Source: an uncultured Muribaculaceae bacterium
GTDB lineage: Bacteria > Bacteroidota > Bacteroidia > Bacteroidales > Muribaculaceae
Direction: 5' to 3'
Length of the DNA stretch: 64,000 nucleotides
Assembly: GCA_944321725.1 (NCBI GenBank)
Contig: CALUMI010000005.1
Location: 1-64,000, forward strand
The position numbers and the translations under genes were made by a program. Position 1 is the first letter of the stretch, and each line of letters starts with the position of its first letter. Positions 47,041 through 56,237 of this stretch are shown here, in pieces. The notes beneath the pieces were generated by a model. The model had not been told where the DNA came from. It ran no database searches and saw nothing but the letters and a program-made list of their open reading frames with translations.

Positions 47041-49740
47041 TCACCTGACGCGTATACTGTAATCTTTTTTAAATGGCTCCCCTTTATCGGTAAGGCCTTC
47101 TATGCGTACCGTATATGTGGTGCCGGATATGTCGGAACTGTAGAACGAGATTTGCGATTTACCGTTTCCTCTTAACGCTACCGACGGATTCCAATACAAT
47201 GTGTGACGCATGTCCGCCACTGTTGAGCTGCGCGCCGTTTCTGTGTCGTATTTGGGAGAATAAAACACGGCCTTTTTCTGATAGCCGGGCGGAACTATCG
47301 ACACGAAATTTCCATGTCCGGAATCTTTCACATCTTCTCCGCGCTTGGTTGTAATCATTATGGCTCCACCCGATGTCCCCGCATCACCAAGCATAACCGC
47401 TTCCGAAGGCCGTATGAAATCCACACGTTTCACGAAATCTATCGGGATACGCTCCATCCGCTCGACAACGGAAGTCCCTCCATCGGGATAATTGAAAGCC
47501 GGCGCCGTATGTGCCTTATTCCGTATTTCCCGGCTTTTCCTCACCTGTCTTGCAAAACTTGATCCGGCATGAGTGTCGCGATAAAAATCTCCATACTCAG
47601 AGCCTCCACCAGTGCTGCCCGTCTGCTCAAACCCGTCGACAAAAAGTGTTGTGGGATGCCCGCGAAACATGTAATTGCCATCCGGCGTCTGCAGCAGTCC
47701 GGGTATTTTTCTCAGCAGTTCGTCAATTGAGGTTATATTTTCATTTTCAATTTGCTCATAACCGAACGACCTAAAAGCAGAAGCCTCATAAGCATCTTCC
47801 GGTGCCTTGATTTTCAACCCGGTAACAATTATCTCGTCCAAAGCCACCGACATGCCGTTATATCTGTATCTCTCCGTTTCTTGCTCCACATAATTAATCC
47901 ATTTGTTTTCTGCCACTCTGTCGGCTTTGTAGAGTGTTTTCGGATATTTTTCCCTGTCAAGCCCCATATTGGGATACACTGTTTTTCCCGTTTTGTCATG
48001 TTCTTGAAGCATGATTTTCGTATTTTCAGGAAAATCAAAGCCATTGCATACAAACCGGCCATTCTCGTCGGCTTGAAAAATATCCGCAAACCCAAACTGA
48101 GGAACAAACATGCTTACCATTCCGAACCGTTCAGGCCTATTCATCCATTTGGTTTTTATCACGCCACTGATTTCCTGCCCAATTTCAATCGCGCTCTTTG
48201 GATAAGCTATATTTCCTTTCACCAATGCAGGCACATCATATCGGCGCCAACCTTGTGTCATCAGCAACGCATCCAACGCTTCTTTGGCATCGGGATTTTT
48301 TGAATTGAAGTAGTATTCGGCATTTTCGACACCACCTTTTATTTCCGAACTCAACAGCAATGAGGACACGATGGAACAAATTGAATCGGCAGAGATACTG
48401 CGATTATCAGTTACCGCAACCGAAAAATCTCCTATACAGAGGCTATCGACTGATACCGTCAAGGTTACTTTCTCACGCTTACTGTAAACCTGCCTGTCGG
48501 ATGAAATACCGACATCCGGGATACCGTTGTCAACAAAAAACAAACGCTCGCTCAACGGATTCCACAACTCATCGAAAAGCACGGCATTTATCACGCCTGT
48601 GGGCAATTCAGACTTATTCATTCCGAACACACCGCTTGTAAATATTTCGGACGAATAAAGCAAATTCCCCTTTTCATGAATTAACAGATAGCATTTTCTG
48701 TTTTTTCCAGCTGTGGAAACAAACACAGAATCGCCGTCTTGCGCCACATTTACCACTGTAGCCTCCGACACGGCATCTGGCAACGCAAATCTTTTCTCCA
48801 ACCCGTCCTCATCCCTGCATACAGCCTCATAGCCCGCTCCTTCTACCGGAGTTAGAATAAAATATCCCATACCGGCGTTTCCCGTTTCAAACTCCGTAAT
48901 CTCTCTACCGGCATCATCGACTACTCTTCCCCTGACAAATTTTCCTGTTCCGGAAACGCCTATTGCCTTAAATGCCACTTTGCAGCTTTGGCCCGCGATA
49001 AGCCATCCTCCCTCCGGATGAAACGTCACATCATAATCGCCGTCAATTTCCGGAATCTGTAAAAATTTTCGATAATTGTCGAACGCCACATAAAGGAATT
49101 TTCCTGAATTTTCTTTAGCATTATCCATCGACACAGTAATGCCGTTGACGCTGCGCGATTCTATTTTCTTTCCATCCGGCATAATGCAAATTATATTCTT
49201 GACAGGAGCCGGCTTGCCTGTCACCTTATCGGCATAACCGATTTTTACAGTAAATTTGTCACTTCCGTTGTCATATTCATAATTTGTTGATATTTCATAT
49301 TTTGTGGAAATGGGATTTCCTATATGTAAAACCTTTTTGAAGAAATAGCCGTCGCCAAGCCCTTCCATAAAAGCGGTATAGGCTGTCAACGTATAACATG
49401 CCTCAATCGGCGACAACGGTAAAGCCATATATCCCGCATAGACACCGTTGTCCTCCTTAATTCTAACTCGCATGAGCACAGAGTCCGATGGGGCTTTCAA
49501 CTCCACATAAAGATACTTGCTGACATTAACCGGCAAATGCGACGAGGCATCTGTCACGTAAGCGCGCATCCATATAGTGTCGCCTCCCATATAGTCGACG
49601 CGATCAGTGTGCACGTAAACCTTCTCCTGAGGAAACTCATACCTTTGTTTCTCGAAAAATTCATTTATTCCTTTTTCCCAATCCGCACCACGCACCGCAA
49701 AAAAGAAGAAAAGCGACAGAAATAAATTAACAATTTTCAT
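47041..49740 (-). CDS. MG2 and TonB-plug domain exported protein
   Basis: An 899-residue exported protein. After a signal peptide comes a macroglobulin-like MG2 domain (EKVYVHTDRVDYMGGDTIWM, YLYVELKAPSDSVLMRVRIKED), then several beta-sandwich domains, and near residues 645-800 a TonB-receptor plug domain (EIIVTGLKIKAPEDA, ITSIDELLRKIPGLL, GHPTTLFVDGF, and MLGDAGTSGGAIMITTKRGE). No 22-strand barrel follows; the protein ends after another short beta domain. This barrel-less layout is frequent in Bacteroidota and its function is not known. It is not accompanied by a SusD gene. Confidence 0.75.
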   Translation of the reverse strand: MKIVNLFLSLFFFFAVRGADWEKGINEFFEKQRYEFPQEKVYVHTDRVDYMGGDTIWMRAYVTDASSHLPVNVSKYLYVELKAPSDSVLMRVRIKEDNGVYAGYMALPLSPIEACYTLTAYTAFMEGLGDGYFFKKVLHIGNPISTKYEISTNYEYDNGSDKFTVKIGYADKVTGKPAPVKNIICIMPDGKKIESRSVNGITVSMDNAKENSGKFLYVAFDNYRKFLQIPEIDGDYDVTFHPEGGWLIAGQSCKVAFKAIGVSGTGKFVRGRVVDDAGREITEFETGNAGMGYFILTPVEGAGYEAVCRDEDGLEKRFALPDAVSEATVVNVAQDGDSVFVSTAGKNRKCYLLIHEKGNLLYSSEIFTSGVFGMNKSELPTGVINAVLFDELWNPLSERLFFVDNGIPDVGISSDRQVYSKREKVTLTVSVDSLCIGDFSVAVTDNRSISADSICSIVSSLLLSSEIKGGVENAEYYFNSKNPDAKEALDALLMTQGWRRYDVPALVKGNIAYPKSAIEIGQEISGVIKTKWMNRPERFGMVSMFVPQFGFADIFQADENGRFVCNGFDFPENTKIMLQEHDKTGKTVYPNMGLDREKYPKTLYKADRVAENKWINYVEQETERYRYNGMSVALDEIIVTGLKIKAPEDAYEASAFRSFGYEQIENENITSIDELLRKIPGLLQTPDGNYMFRGHPTTLFVDGFEQTGSTGGGSEYGDFYRDTHAGSSFARQVRKSREIRNKAHTAPAFNYPDGGTSVVERMERIPIDFVKRVDFIRPSEAVMLGDAGTSGGAIMITTKRGEDVKDSGHGNFVSIVPPGYQKKAVFYSPKYDTETARSSTVADMRHTLYWNPSVALRGNGKSQISFYSSDISGTTYTVRIEGLTDKGEPFKKDYSIRVR

Positions 49741-49832
49741 AATTAACGCGCATTTAGTTTGTAAAGATAAAAAATAATACGCAATTCACAATAAAACAAC
49801 ATAGAAAATCACAAACAAATTGATTTCTGAAA

Positions 49833-50453
49833 TTACAGGGTGCCTTGCTCTATGCGGGTGCAGATGCGTTCGAGCATCGCATCGTCGGGATCTGTGTCGG
49901 GTTTCCAATCGGCTTTAAGATTGACGCTGAACAATTTTCCGAAAGCCTGCCAAAACGTGGCGCGAAATCCCCCGAGAAACGCTTTTATTATTCCGTAGGA
50001 CGATTGGTTGGTTTCACGGTAAATCAATTTTACAAGGACACGGGCCTGACGGCGCGAGAATCGTTTCAGCTCAGGCTTATATTGGTTGAACACCTCTTTC
50101 TCCATCCGCTTCAGATGGTCTTCACGCTCCTTTTTGGTAGGCAACGTCTCAATATACTCGTAAGTTTCTATGAGGGTGGCGGCTATCAGTTTGGCGTATG
50201 GCAACGCTTTTTTCACATCCCTCACAGTCCGCCAATAAAATTGCTCCTGCTTTTTATTTTTAAAAACCTCATCGGGGAAACAGGTTATCGGGTTAAGGAC
50301 AAGCATCAGAGTGCTGTCGCTGTCTTCCGTGCGGAAATAATAGTAGCCTTTATACACCTTGTTGCGAACCGAAGGCAAATCTTCGGTCACGGCTTCCTGC
50401 GCGGACAATATCGCCGCGCACGACAGCATAATTATGGACAAGAGCCACCTCAT
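49833..50453 (-). CDS. DUF4294 exported protein
   Basis: A 206-residue protein with a short signal peptide (LLSIIMLSCAAILSAQ). The body matches DUF4294: FYWRTVRDVKKALPYAKLIA, TLPTKKEREDHLKRMEKEVF, YKPELKRFSRRQARVLVKLI, ETNQSSYGIIKAFLGGFRATF. The domain is restricted to Bacteroidota and of unknown function; it is helical and basic. It is followed on the same strand, 92 bases later, by the MG2/plug gene. Upstream is DUF2851, in the same direction, 73 bases away. Confidence 0.85.
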   Translation of the reverse strand: MRWLLSIIMLSCAAILSAQEAVTEDLPSVRNKVYKGYYYFRTEDSDSTLMLVLNPITCFPDEVFKNKKQEQFYWRTVRDVKKALPYAKLIAATLIETYEYIETLPTKKEREDHLKRMEKEVFNQYKPELKRFSRRQARVLVKLIYRETNQSSYGIIKAFLGGFRATFWQAFGKLFSVNLKADWKPDTDPDDAMLERICTRIEQGTL

Positions 50454-50526
50454 TTCGTCAACATCTGCGCAAATATATATGCAAAAGCGTCAACTGCTTA
50501 TATCTGCGGTGATAATTAACAAAAAA

Positions 50527-51834
50527 TTAAACACCCGCGGCTAATTCGAAAGCCGCCGCGCTCAGCAACTTGTGCCCCACACGGCAGTACAGGCATTTTC
50601 GGGGATTGCAGTACTCATTGCGAACTTGTATAGCGGCCTGCGATGCAAGAGCATTGTCGATTTTCAGGCCGGCATTGGCAAAAAGAGCCGTTATGCGGTT
50701 GTTTTCAGGCTTCAACTGCTCAAGAATATGTGTGGCGCTCTCAACACGCCCGTAATTGTCGGTAAGCGTGCCGTAAGCGTAATAAAGAGGCACAACAGTG
50801 TTGATGAGTATCACATCAACCGCGCCGCGCCCTATTGCCTGAGATGCGCCGGATGCAGCCGGCTCTCCCGAAAAAGAATAATGCGTACTCCAATAACCGG
50901 TAAGAGAAACGGCAAACAATTCGCGCAGTTTTGCGATATCGCCGTCGGCATCAAGTATATCGGCCATCAGGCGAAACCCTCCATACACATACCCCGCAAG
51001 CATGGCAATCCGGCGGCAAGGAAAATTCTGCGGACGCATGCGGAACGATTTCCATACCAATCCATCAGGGCGGCGCAACGAGAATTTGTTTTTCAAGAAA
51101 GCATATTCACGACAAAGTTGCCTGTAATAGTTATTATCGGCATATTGCTGATAATTTTCAAGCATACCGGCCTGCCCGAAAAACAAAGCCTCGATTTGAG
51201 TAAGCGAATCGGAATGCTTATGCAGTAACTGCAATGGCAGGCTTTTTGCAAGCCGCTCGAAAGCGTCATTATTGGTGCCAAAGCCTATATTGCGGGCAAA
51301 TGTCACATAGCAGGCAGCCTCCCAATTTCCATTGTAAAGCCCAAGCAGCCGGCGAACACGCTCCGTTTTAGTCTGAAGCCTCTCGAAAGCCATCGACTCT
51401 ATCCATTCCGCAACTTCCAACGGCGACAACGACGCAATCACTTTTTTGCACGGCAGCTCAGCCTTTCCATCAACCAATGCCGAATAACGCTCAACGAAAC
51501 GCGGCGAGCATTGCATCACCATTTGCGGTATCCGCTCGCCATTGGAGCGAAACACCGGAGCGTCGTCTTTGTCAACGACATGTAATATGACGGAGTCGTA
51601 GGCTGCGTCCTTGTCGTGCCCGTGCCGACGCCAATCCGACGCACGGTAATGAATCTCGACATTTCCGGCCCACAGGCAACCGTCGATTTCAATTTTGGCG
51701 TTGAAGAAGTCGGGACCGGCATCGTCATTGCGCAAACCCGGATCGAGGATCCTGATTTTTTTGCCGTCGTTGGTTGTCATCCCCGCCGGATTCCACAACC
51801 GGTGTTCCCACACATATTGCATCAGCTTCTCCAT
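50527..51834 (-). CDS. DUF2851 protein
   Basis: A 435-residue protein of the Bacteroidota DUF2851 family. Typical motifs are LMQYVWEHRLWNP at the start, NDDAGPDFFNAKIEIDGCLW, AGNVEIHYRASDWRRHGHD and, at the end, EYCNPRKCLYCRVGHKLL with three Cys. The motif DAGPDFFNAKI...GNVEIH recalls a nuclease-like fold but no activity is established. The ATG at 51832-51834 was chosen in preference to a TTG two codons upstream. It lies 9 bases after the TonB-domain gene, so both share a transcript. Confidence 0.85.
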   Translation of the reverse strand: MEKLMQYVWEHRLWNPAGMTTNDGKKIRILDPGLRNDDAGPDFFNAKIEIDGCLWAGNVEIHYRASDWRRHGHDKDAAYDSVILHVVDKDDAPVFRSNGERIPQMVMQCSPRFVERYSALVDGKAELPCKKVIASLSPLEVAEWIESMAFERLQTKTERVRRLLGLYNGNWEAACYVTFARNIGFGTNNDAFERLAKSLPLQLLHKHSDSLTQIEALFFGQAGMLENYQQYADNNYYRQLCREYAFLKNKFSLRRPDGLVWKSFRMRPQNFPCRRIAMLAGYVYGGFRLMADILDADGDIAKLRELFAVSLTGYWSTHYSFSGEPAASGASQAIGRGAVDVILINTVVPLYYAYGTLTDNYGRVESATHILEQLKPENNRITALFANAGLKIDNALASQAAIQVRNEYCNPRKCLYCRVGHKLLSAAAFELAAGV

Positions 51835-51843
51835 ACACAAATG

Positions 51844-52290
51844 TCATTTGATTATGGTGCTGTCCGTTGGCAGCAGGCTATCCGGCGTGCTGTGCTTCAT
51901 ATGGAAGCGTACAGGCAATGTGTACCACATATCGACTGGCTCTCCGTGCCTTCGCCCGGGTATGAACTTTGGCAGTGACCTCACTATGCGCACCGCCTCC
52001 GCGTCAAAATCAGGACGCACACCTCTGACCACTTTCACCTCTCCGATTTCTCCTGTTTTGGTCACAACAAATTGCACAATCACCCGTCCTTCTACGCAAT
52101 CCTCCGTTTTGGGATATCTGATATTCTCGGATATGTATTTCATCAAAGCGACATCTCCGCCGGGAAACTGCGGCATCTGTTCGAACTCGATAAATAATTT
52201 ATCGCGGCTGGTTGTGTCTGTGTTTTGCGCAAGCGCGCTGCCGGTGCAAAGTGTCAGCAGCAGGAGCAAGGAAATCATTGGCCGTTTCAT
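51844..52290 (-). CDS. TonB C-terminal domain protein, exported
   Basis: A 148-residue protein with a cleavable-looking signal peptide (ISLLLLLTLCTGSALAQ) and a TonB C-terminal domain: FPGGDVALMKYISENIRYPK, EGRVIVQFVVTKTGEIGEV, and VRSLPKFIPGRRHGEPVDMWYTLPVRF. A true TonB energy transducer has an uncleaved membrane anchor and a Pro-rich linker, which are missing here, so it may be a periplasmic regulator or adaptor. First gene of the leftward group with DUF2851. Confidence 0.82.
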   Translation of the reverse strand: MKRPMISLLLLLTLCTGSALAQNTDTTSRDKLFIEFEQMPQFPGGDVALMKYISENIRYPKTEDCVEGRVIVQFVVTKTGEIGEVKVVRGVRPDFDAEAVRIVRSLPKFIPGRRHGEPVDMWYTLPVRFHMKHSTPDSLLPTDSTIIK

Positions 52291-52345
52291 AGTGGTAAAT
52301 TTTAAGAGCCTGTCACAAAGATAATATCTTTAAACAACATACACC

Positions 52346-52484
52346 GCATCCCGGCATAACAATTTCAAATAAGTTTGATTGTTCTGCTCTCGATTTGCAG
52401 TATCTTTTCATAAGACACGCTGCATCTCGGCATAACAATTTCAAACAAGTTTGATTGTTCTGCTCTCGATTTGCAGTATCTTTG
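52346..52484 (+). repeat. tandem 63-bp promoter repeat, two units
   Basis: Unit 1 (52346-52408) and unit 2 (52422-52484) are 63 bases long, 76 bases apart, and differ at only a few positions. Each contains CGGCATAACAATT, the dyad TCAAA(C/T)AAGTTTGA (52365-52378, 52441-52454), TTG, the spacer TTCTGCTCTCGATTTGCAG and a -7 box. Unit 1 ends TATCTTTT, a weaker box; unit 2 ends TATCTTTG. Related elements occur before nadB and slyD. Confidence 0.9.
52455..52484 (+). promoter_or_regulatory. CDF transporter promoter
   Basis: TTG (52455-52457), exactly 19 bases and TATCTTTG (52477-52484), 25 bases before the ATG at 52510. The dyad at 52441-52454 abuts it as at slyD. Confidence 0.8.
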
Positions 52485-52509
52485 CCACGTCTTTAAACAG
52501 TTATGCTAT

Positions 52510-53442
52510 ATGAAAGATTCTGATGCTGTTTCAGTTGAAGTTGACGAGGTGGCGCGGCAGCGTGCCGAAAGGGCAAAAAAAGTGACATGGGTAGGATTTG
52601 TTGTCAACGCCATACTCTCGTTGGCGAAAGTCATCGCCGGAATTGTAGGAAACTCCGGAGCCATGATAGCGGATGGCGTACACTCAATTTCCGATTTTAT
52701 CACCGACATCATAGTCCTTGTTTTCATAGGAGTGTCGTCGCGCGGAGAAAACGAGAATTACCGGTACGGACACGGCAAATTCGAAACATTCGCCACAATG
52801 CTCATCAGTTTTGCGCTTATAGCAGTAGCCATCGGACTGTTCATATCAAGCGCGTCGTCGATTTCAGACGCAATCAACGGCAAGATACTGCCCGAGCCGG
52901 GGATGATAGCCTTCATCATGGCAATCATATCCATTGTGACAAAAGAATGGCTTTTCCAATACACACGCATAGCCGGCGAGCAAATCAACAGCACGGCGTT
53001 GGTGGCCAACGCTTGGCACCACCGCAGCGACGCGTTCTCAAGCATCGCCGTGCTGATAGGCATAGGGTGCGCCATGTTCTTAGGCGAAAACTGGCGCATA
53101 CTCGACCCTGTTGCCGCACTGATAGTCAGCATATTCATCTTCATGGTGGCATGGAGGCTGGCTGTGCCGTCAATCAAAGAATTGCTTGAAGTGTCGCTTC
53201 CCAATGCCGTGAACGAAGAAATAGGAAATGAGATAAAAAATGTGGATGGAGTAAGGGCTTTTCACCATTTGCGCACACGCAAGAACGGCAATATCTACAT
53301 AATGGACTTCCATATAAAAGTCGACCCATCGCTCACAATCACAGCCGCACACGACATAGCCGACAACGTAGAGAAGACCCTCAAACACAAATACGGGGCA
53401 TCGGCCATTGTCAATATCCACATCGAGCCCTACAAAGGCTGA
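52510..53442 (+). CDS. cation diffusion facilitator (CDF) transporter
   Basis: A 310-residue membrane transporter of the CDF family, which exports Zn, Mn, Fe, Co or Cd by proton antiport. Six transmembrane segments cover about residues 25-215. The metal site is D55-xx-H58-xxx-D62 in TM2 (IADGVHSISDFITD) and the HHRSD motif in TM5 (NAWHHRSDAFSS). The C-terminal cytoplasmic domain (VDGVRAFHHLRTRKNGN, IVNIHIEP) has the usual ferredoxin-like fold. The ATG at 52510 gives the family start; an in-frame upstream ATG lies in the promoter repeat. The metal cannot be told from sequence. Confidence 0.92.
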   Translation: MKDSDAVSVEVDEVARQRAERAKKVTWVGFVVNAILSLAKVIAGIVGNSGAMIADGVHSISDFITDIIVLVFIGVSSRGENENYRYGHGKFETFATMLISFALIAVAIGLFISSASSISDAINGKILPEPGMIAFIMAIISIVTKEWLFQYTRIAGEQINSTALVANAWHHRSDAFSSIAVLIGIGCAMFLGENWRILDPVAALIVSIFIFMVAWRLAVPSIKELLEVSLPNAVNEEIGNEIKNVDGVRAFHHLRTRKNGNIYIMDFHIKVDPSLTITAAHDIADNVEKTLKHKYGASAIVNIHIEPYKG

Positions 53443-53445
53443 CAG

Positions 53446-53476
53446 TTGCTCTGATTTGCAGAAATTAGTATCTTTG
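53446..53476 (+). promoter_or_regulatory. restriction-modification promoter
   Basis: TTG (53446-53448), 20 bases and TATCTTTG (53469-53476), 23 bases before the ATG of the restriction gene. The spacer holds GCTCTGATTTGCAG, close to GCTCTCGATTTGCAG of the repeat promoters. Confidence 0.75.
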
Positions 53477-53499
53477 TTTCCACAAATAGAGATATAGCT

Positions 53500-54225
53500 A
53501 TGCGCAATTACAATTTGGGATTTATTTCCGACAACGATATTTTCAAGCATGTGAAAGAAACGGTGGCTCTATACCGCAACCACATCACCTTGAAAGATTT
53601 CAACAAAAATATAATTGACCCTGTTAAACTTACGTTTGACGCAAAAGTCTATGGCAAGTCTTTGGATGAAATCATAGAGTCTGAATGCATCCGACAAATC
53701 GATAAAACCAACACTAACCGCATAGGCTATTTTCATCAGAATCTTTTCAAATACGCAGGAAATGGGTGGGAAGTACCCGATTCCGGATTTGACATCATAA
53801 ATGAGGAAAAACACATTTTTGCTGAATTGAAAAACAAGCATAACACAATGAACAGCAGGGCTGCAGACAGTGTTTACCGCCACATGCAGAATAAAATTCT
53901 GCATGATGACAAAGCTATATGTATGCTTGTTGAAGTGATAGCTACACAGTCGCATAATGAAAAATGGTTTTATGACGGATTGTCACATGAGAAGATACGA
54001 CGTGTTTCCATCGATAAATTTTATGGTATTGTATTTGGAGATGGATTAGCTTTTTTCAAGCTATGCAAAGCTTTACCAACCATTCTTGATGATGTGATAC
54101 AAGAATTGCACGTAGGCAAAATCACCAACAGTGTGCATGACGAGTTGCACGAATTGTCGCCTGACACGTTCAAGAGTCTTTATCTGCTTGCTTTTAGAAC
54201 GTATGACGGATTCCAAAATTTTTGA
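53500..54225 (+). CDS. Eco47II-like type II restriction endonuclease
   Basis: A 241-residue protein of the Eco47II family, whose founding members cut GGNCC (Sau96I, Eco47II). The family core is present: NRIGYFHQNLFKYAGNGWEV, then a PD-(D/E)xK site with D98 (DSGFDIINEEKH), E109 and K111 (FAELKNKHNTMNS). The upstream residues match family helices. The specificity here is inferred and could be GGNCC or a variant. It precedes its methyltransferase by 3 bases; endonuclease-first order usually calls for extra control, and no C protein is seen. The G+C content appears lower than in flanking genes, in line with transfer. Confidence 0.88.
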   Translation: MRNYNLGFISDNDIFKHVKETVALYRNHITLKDFNKNIIDPVKLTFDAKVYGKSLDEIIESECIRQIDKTNTNRIGYFHQNLFKYAGNGWEVPDSGFDIINEEKHIFAELKNKHNTMNSRAADSVYRHMQNKILHDDKAICMLVEVIATQSHNEKWFYDGLSHEKIRRVSIDKFYGIVFGDGLAFFKLCKALPTILDDVIQELHVGKITNSVHDELHELSPDTFKSLYLLAFRTYDGFQNF

Positions 54226-54228
54226 CAG

Positions 54229-55467
54229 ATGCATGTGTTAGGAACCATATCCGCAAGCAATTTCGCTGACATTATGGGTGTGTCGAAACTGACACTCCAA
54301 AAATGGGAAGCGAATGGTTCTTTCGTGCCTACAAAGACCGACTCATCCGGAACAAAATACTTTGATGTGGAAAATTTGCTCAATGTGCCGGAAATACGCA
54401 ATATGGTATATTCTGAATGGGAAAAGGAAATGATAACACAACCTTCACACCCTTACACATCCGTTGAATTGTTTGCGGGAGCGGGCGGACTTGCTTTGGG
54501 ATTAGAAAAAGCCGGGTTCAATCATCTTTTGCTTAATGAAATAGACCACGACGCTTGCGCCACATTGCGCCACAACCGTCCGGAATGGAATATAGTTGAG
54601 CAAGACATAAAAACCGTATCATTTAAAAATCTTAAAGGGAAAATCGATCTCATTTCCGGAGGATTTCCTTGCCAAGCCTTTTCATACGCGGGGAAGCAAG
54701 GCGGCTTCAACGACACGCGCGGAACTCTTTTTTTCGAACTTGCCCGAGCCGTTGACGAGATTCGTCCCAAGATTTTTATGGGTGAAAATGTCAAAGGACT
54801 GCTTGCACATGACAGTGGACGCACGCTGAATACAATCAAAAATGTAATTGCCGAATTGGGATATACATTGATAGAACCACATATAATGAAAGCCCTATTC
54901 TATCAAGTTCCACAAAAGAGAGAGCGGCTTATACTCATTGCAATCCGTAATGATTTGGCAAAACATGCCAATTTCAAATGGCCGGCACCGTACCACCGAA
55001 TAATGACACTGCGCGACGCTTTCTATAAAGGAGAGCTTTACGCCTCAGACGTGCCAGCCTCTGCCGGGCAAAAATATCCACCCAACAAGCAAAAAGTAAT
55101 GGAACTTGTCCCTATGGGAGGGTATTGGCGTGATTTGCCATTGGATGTACAAAAAAAATATATGGGAGGTAGCTTTGGTTTAGAAGGCGGAAAAACCGGC
55201 ATGGCGCGCAGACTGTCGCTTGACGAGCCAAGTCTGACCCTGACATGCGCCCCGGCACAAAAGCAAACCGAGCGTTGCCACCCTACAGAAACACGTCCAC
55301 TGACAATAAGAGAATATGCGAGAATACAGACATTTCCAGATGAATGGGAATTTTCAGGGTCATTGGCATCGCAATACAGACAAATAGGAAATGCTGTGCC
55401 TGTCAATTTGGCATACGCAATAGGGCGCTCATTAGTTCGCCTGCTCAACGGAATAGAAGAAAAATGA
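54229..55467 (+). CDS. C5-cytosine DNA methyltransferase with N-terminal HTH
   Basis: A 412-residue 5-methylcytosine methyltransferase. Motif I is SVELFAGAGGLALGLEKAGF, motif IV is SGGFPCQAFS with catalytic C148, motif VI is GENVKGL, motif VIII is PQKRERLILIAIR, and motifs IX and X are IREYARIQTFPDEWEF and YRQIGNAVPVNLA. Residues 1-65 form a MerR-like helix-turn-helix (ISASNFADIMGVSKLTLQKW). This domain is found in M.Eco47II relatives and can repress the pair's own promoter. It protects DNA from the upstream endonuclease, so the two are a type II restriction-modification system. Confidence 0.93.
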   Translation: MHVLGTISASNFADIMGVSKLTLQKWEANGSFVPTKTDSSGTKYFDVENLLNVPEIRNMVYSEWEKEMITQPSHPYTSVELFAGAGGLALGLEKAGFNHLLLNEIDHDACATLRHNRPEWNIVEQDIKTVSFKNLKGKIDLISGGFPCQAFSYAGKQGGFNDTRGTLFFELARAVDEIRPKIFMGENVKGLLAHDSGRTLNTIKNVIAELGYTLIEPHIMKALFYQVPQKRERLILIAIRNDLAKHANFKWPAPYHRIMTLRDAFYKGELYASDVPASAGQKYPPNKQKVMELVPMGGYWRDLPLDVQKKYMGGSFGLEGGKTGMARRLSLDEPSLTLTCAPAQKQTERCHPTETRPLTIREYARIQTFPDEWEFSGSLASQYRQIGNAVPVNLAYAIGRSLVRLLNGIEEK

Positions 55468-55508
55468 TAATTCTTACGGTTTTTCAGAGTTTATTCAGAA
55501 AGCATTGG

Positions 55509-55516
55509 TATTTTTG
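55509..55516 (+). promoter_or_regulatory. -7 box of the two-component operon
   Basis: TATTTTTG lies 40 bases before the response regulator ATG and fits TAnnTTTG. No good -33 element is found. Confidence 0.35.
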
Positions 55517-55556
55517 CGGCATACATGAGAGGTTAGGCAATATAAATGCGGATGAT

Positions 55557-56237
55557 ATGAAGATACTTGTTGTGGAAGACGAAAAACAGTTGCGGGAAAT
55601 AATCAAAGAATCCCTGCAAAAAGACCGGTTTGTGGTGGAAACGGCCAACGACGCCGCATCCGCGTCAGACAAGTTGGAGGCATATTCCTACGACTGCGTA
55701 CTGCTCGACATAATGCTTCCCGACGGCAACGGCTTAGACATACTGCGCAAAATAAAACAGGATGGACGGAAGGAAAATGTGATAATCATTTCCGCAAAAG
55801 ACGCCATCGACGACAAAATCAACGGGCTCGACCTCGGCGCCGACGACTATCTTGCCAAACCTTTCCACTTGGCAGAATTGAGCGCGCGCATACGCAGCGT
55901 GGCACGCAGGAACAATCACGGCGGCGACACTACCGTAAGAATCGGCAACCTCGAAATATGCCCCGACTCGCGCGAAGTGTCGGTCGACGGCAAACTGCTC
56001 GATTTAAGCCGTAAAGAATACGACATATTGGAATATTTCATAAACAGGCGCGGACGGCTAATCAACAAACTCACCCTTGCGGAATCGGTATGGGGCGACC
56101 ATATCGACATGGCCGACAATTTCGACTTCATCTATGCCCATATAAAAAATCTCCGCAAAAAACTTAACGAGGCAGGAAGCGGCATAGAAATAAAATCGGT
56201 CTACGGATTAGGCTACAAAATGGAGGAAAACCCCTGA
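55557..56237 (+). CDS. OmpR-family response regulator
   Basis: A 226-residue response regulator. The receiver domain (residues 1-120) has the phospho-acceptor D51 (DCVLLDIMLPDG), the acidic pair in VVEDEKQ and the Lys in DDYLAKPFHLAEL. The C-terminal half is an OmpR-type winged helix (LDLSRKEYDILEYFINRRGR, VWGDHIDMADNFDFIYAHIKNLRKKL). The ATG at 55557 was chosen; earlier in-frame codons lie in the methyltransferase gene and promoter. The stop overlaps the kinase start in TGATG, so they form a pair. The target genes are not visible. Confidence 0.95.
   Translation: MKILVVEDEKQLREIIKESLQKDRFVVETANDAASASDKLEAYSYDCVLLDIMLPDGNGLDILRKIKQDGRKENVIIISAKDAIDDKINGLDLGADDYLAKPFHLAELSARIRSVARRNNHGGDTTVRIGNLEICPDSREVSVDGKLLDLSRKEYDILEYFINRRGRLINKLTLAESVWGDHIDMADNFDFIYAHIKNLRKKLNEAGSGIEIKSVYGLGYKMEENP

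Noticed and set aside
52346..52484. possible CRISPR array
   Set aside because: Only two long units with a 13-base gap; the units contain promoter elements and no cas genes are near.
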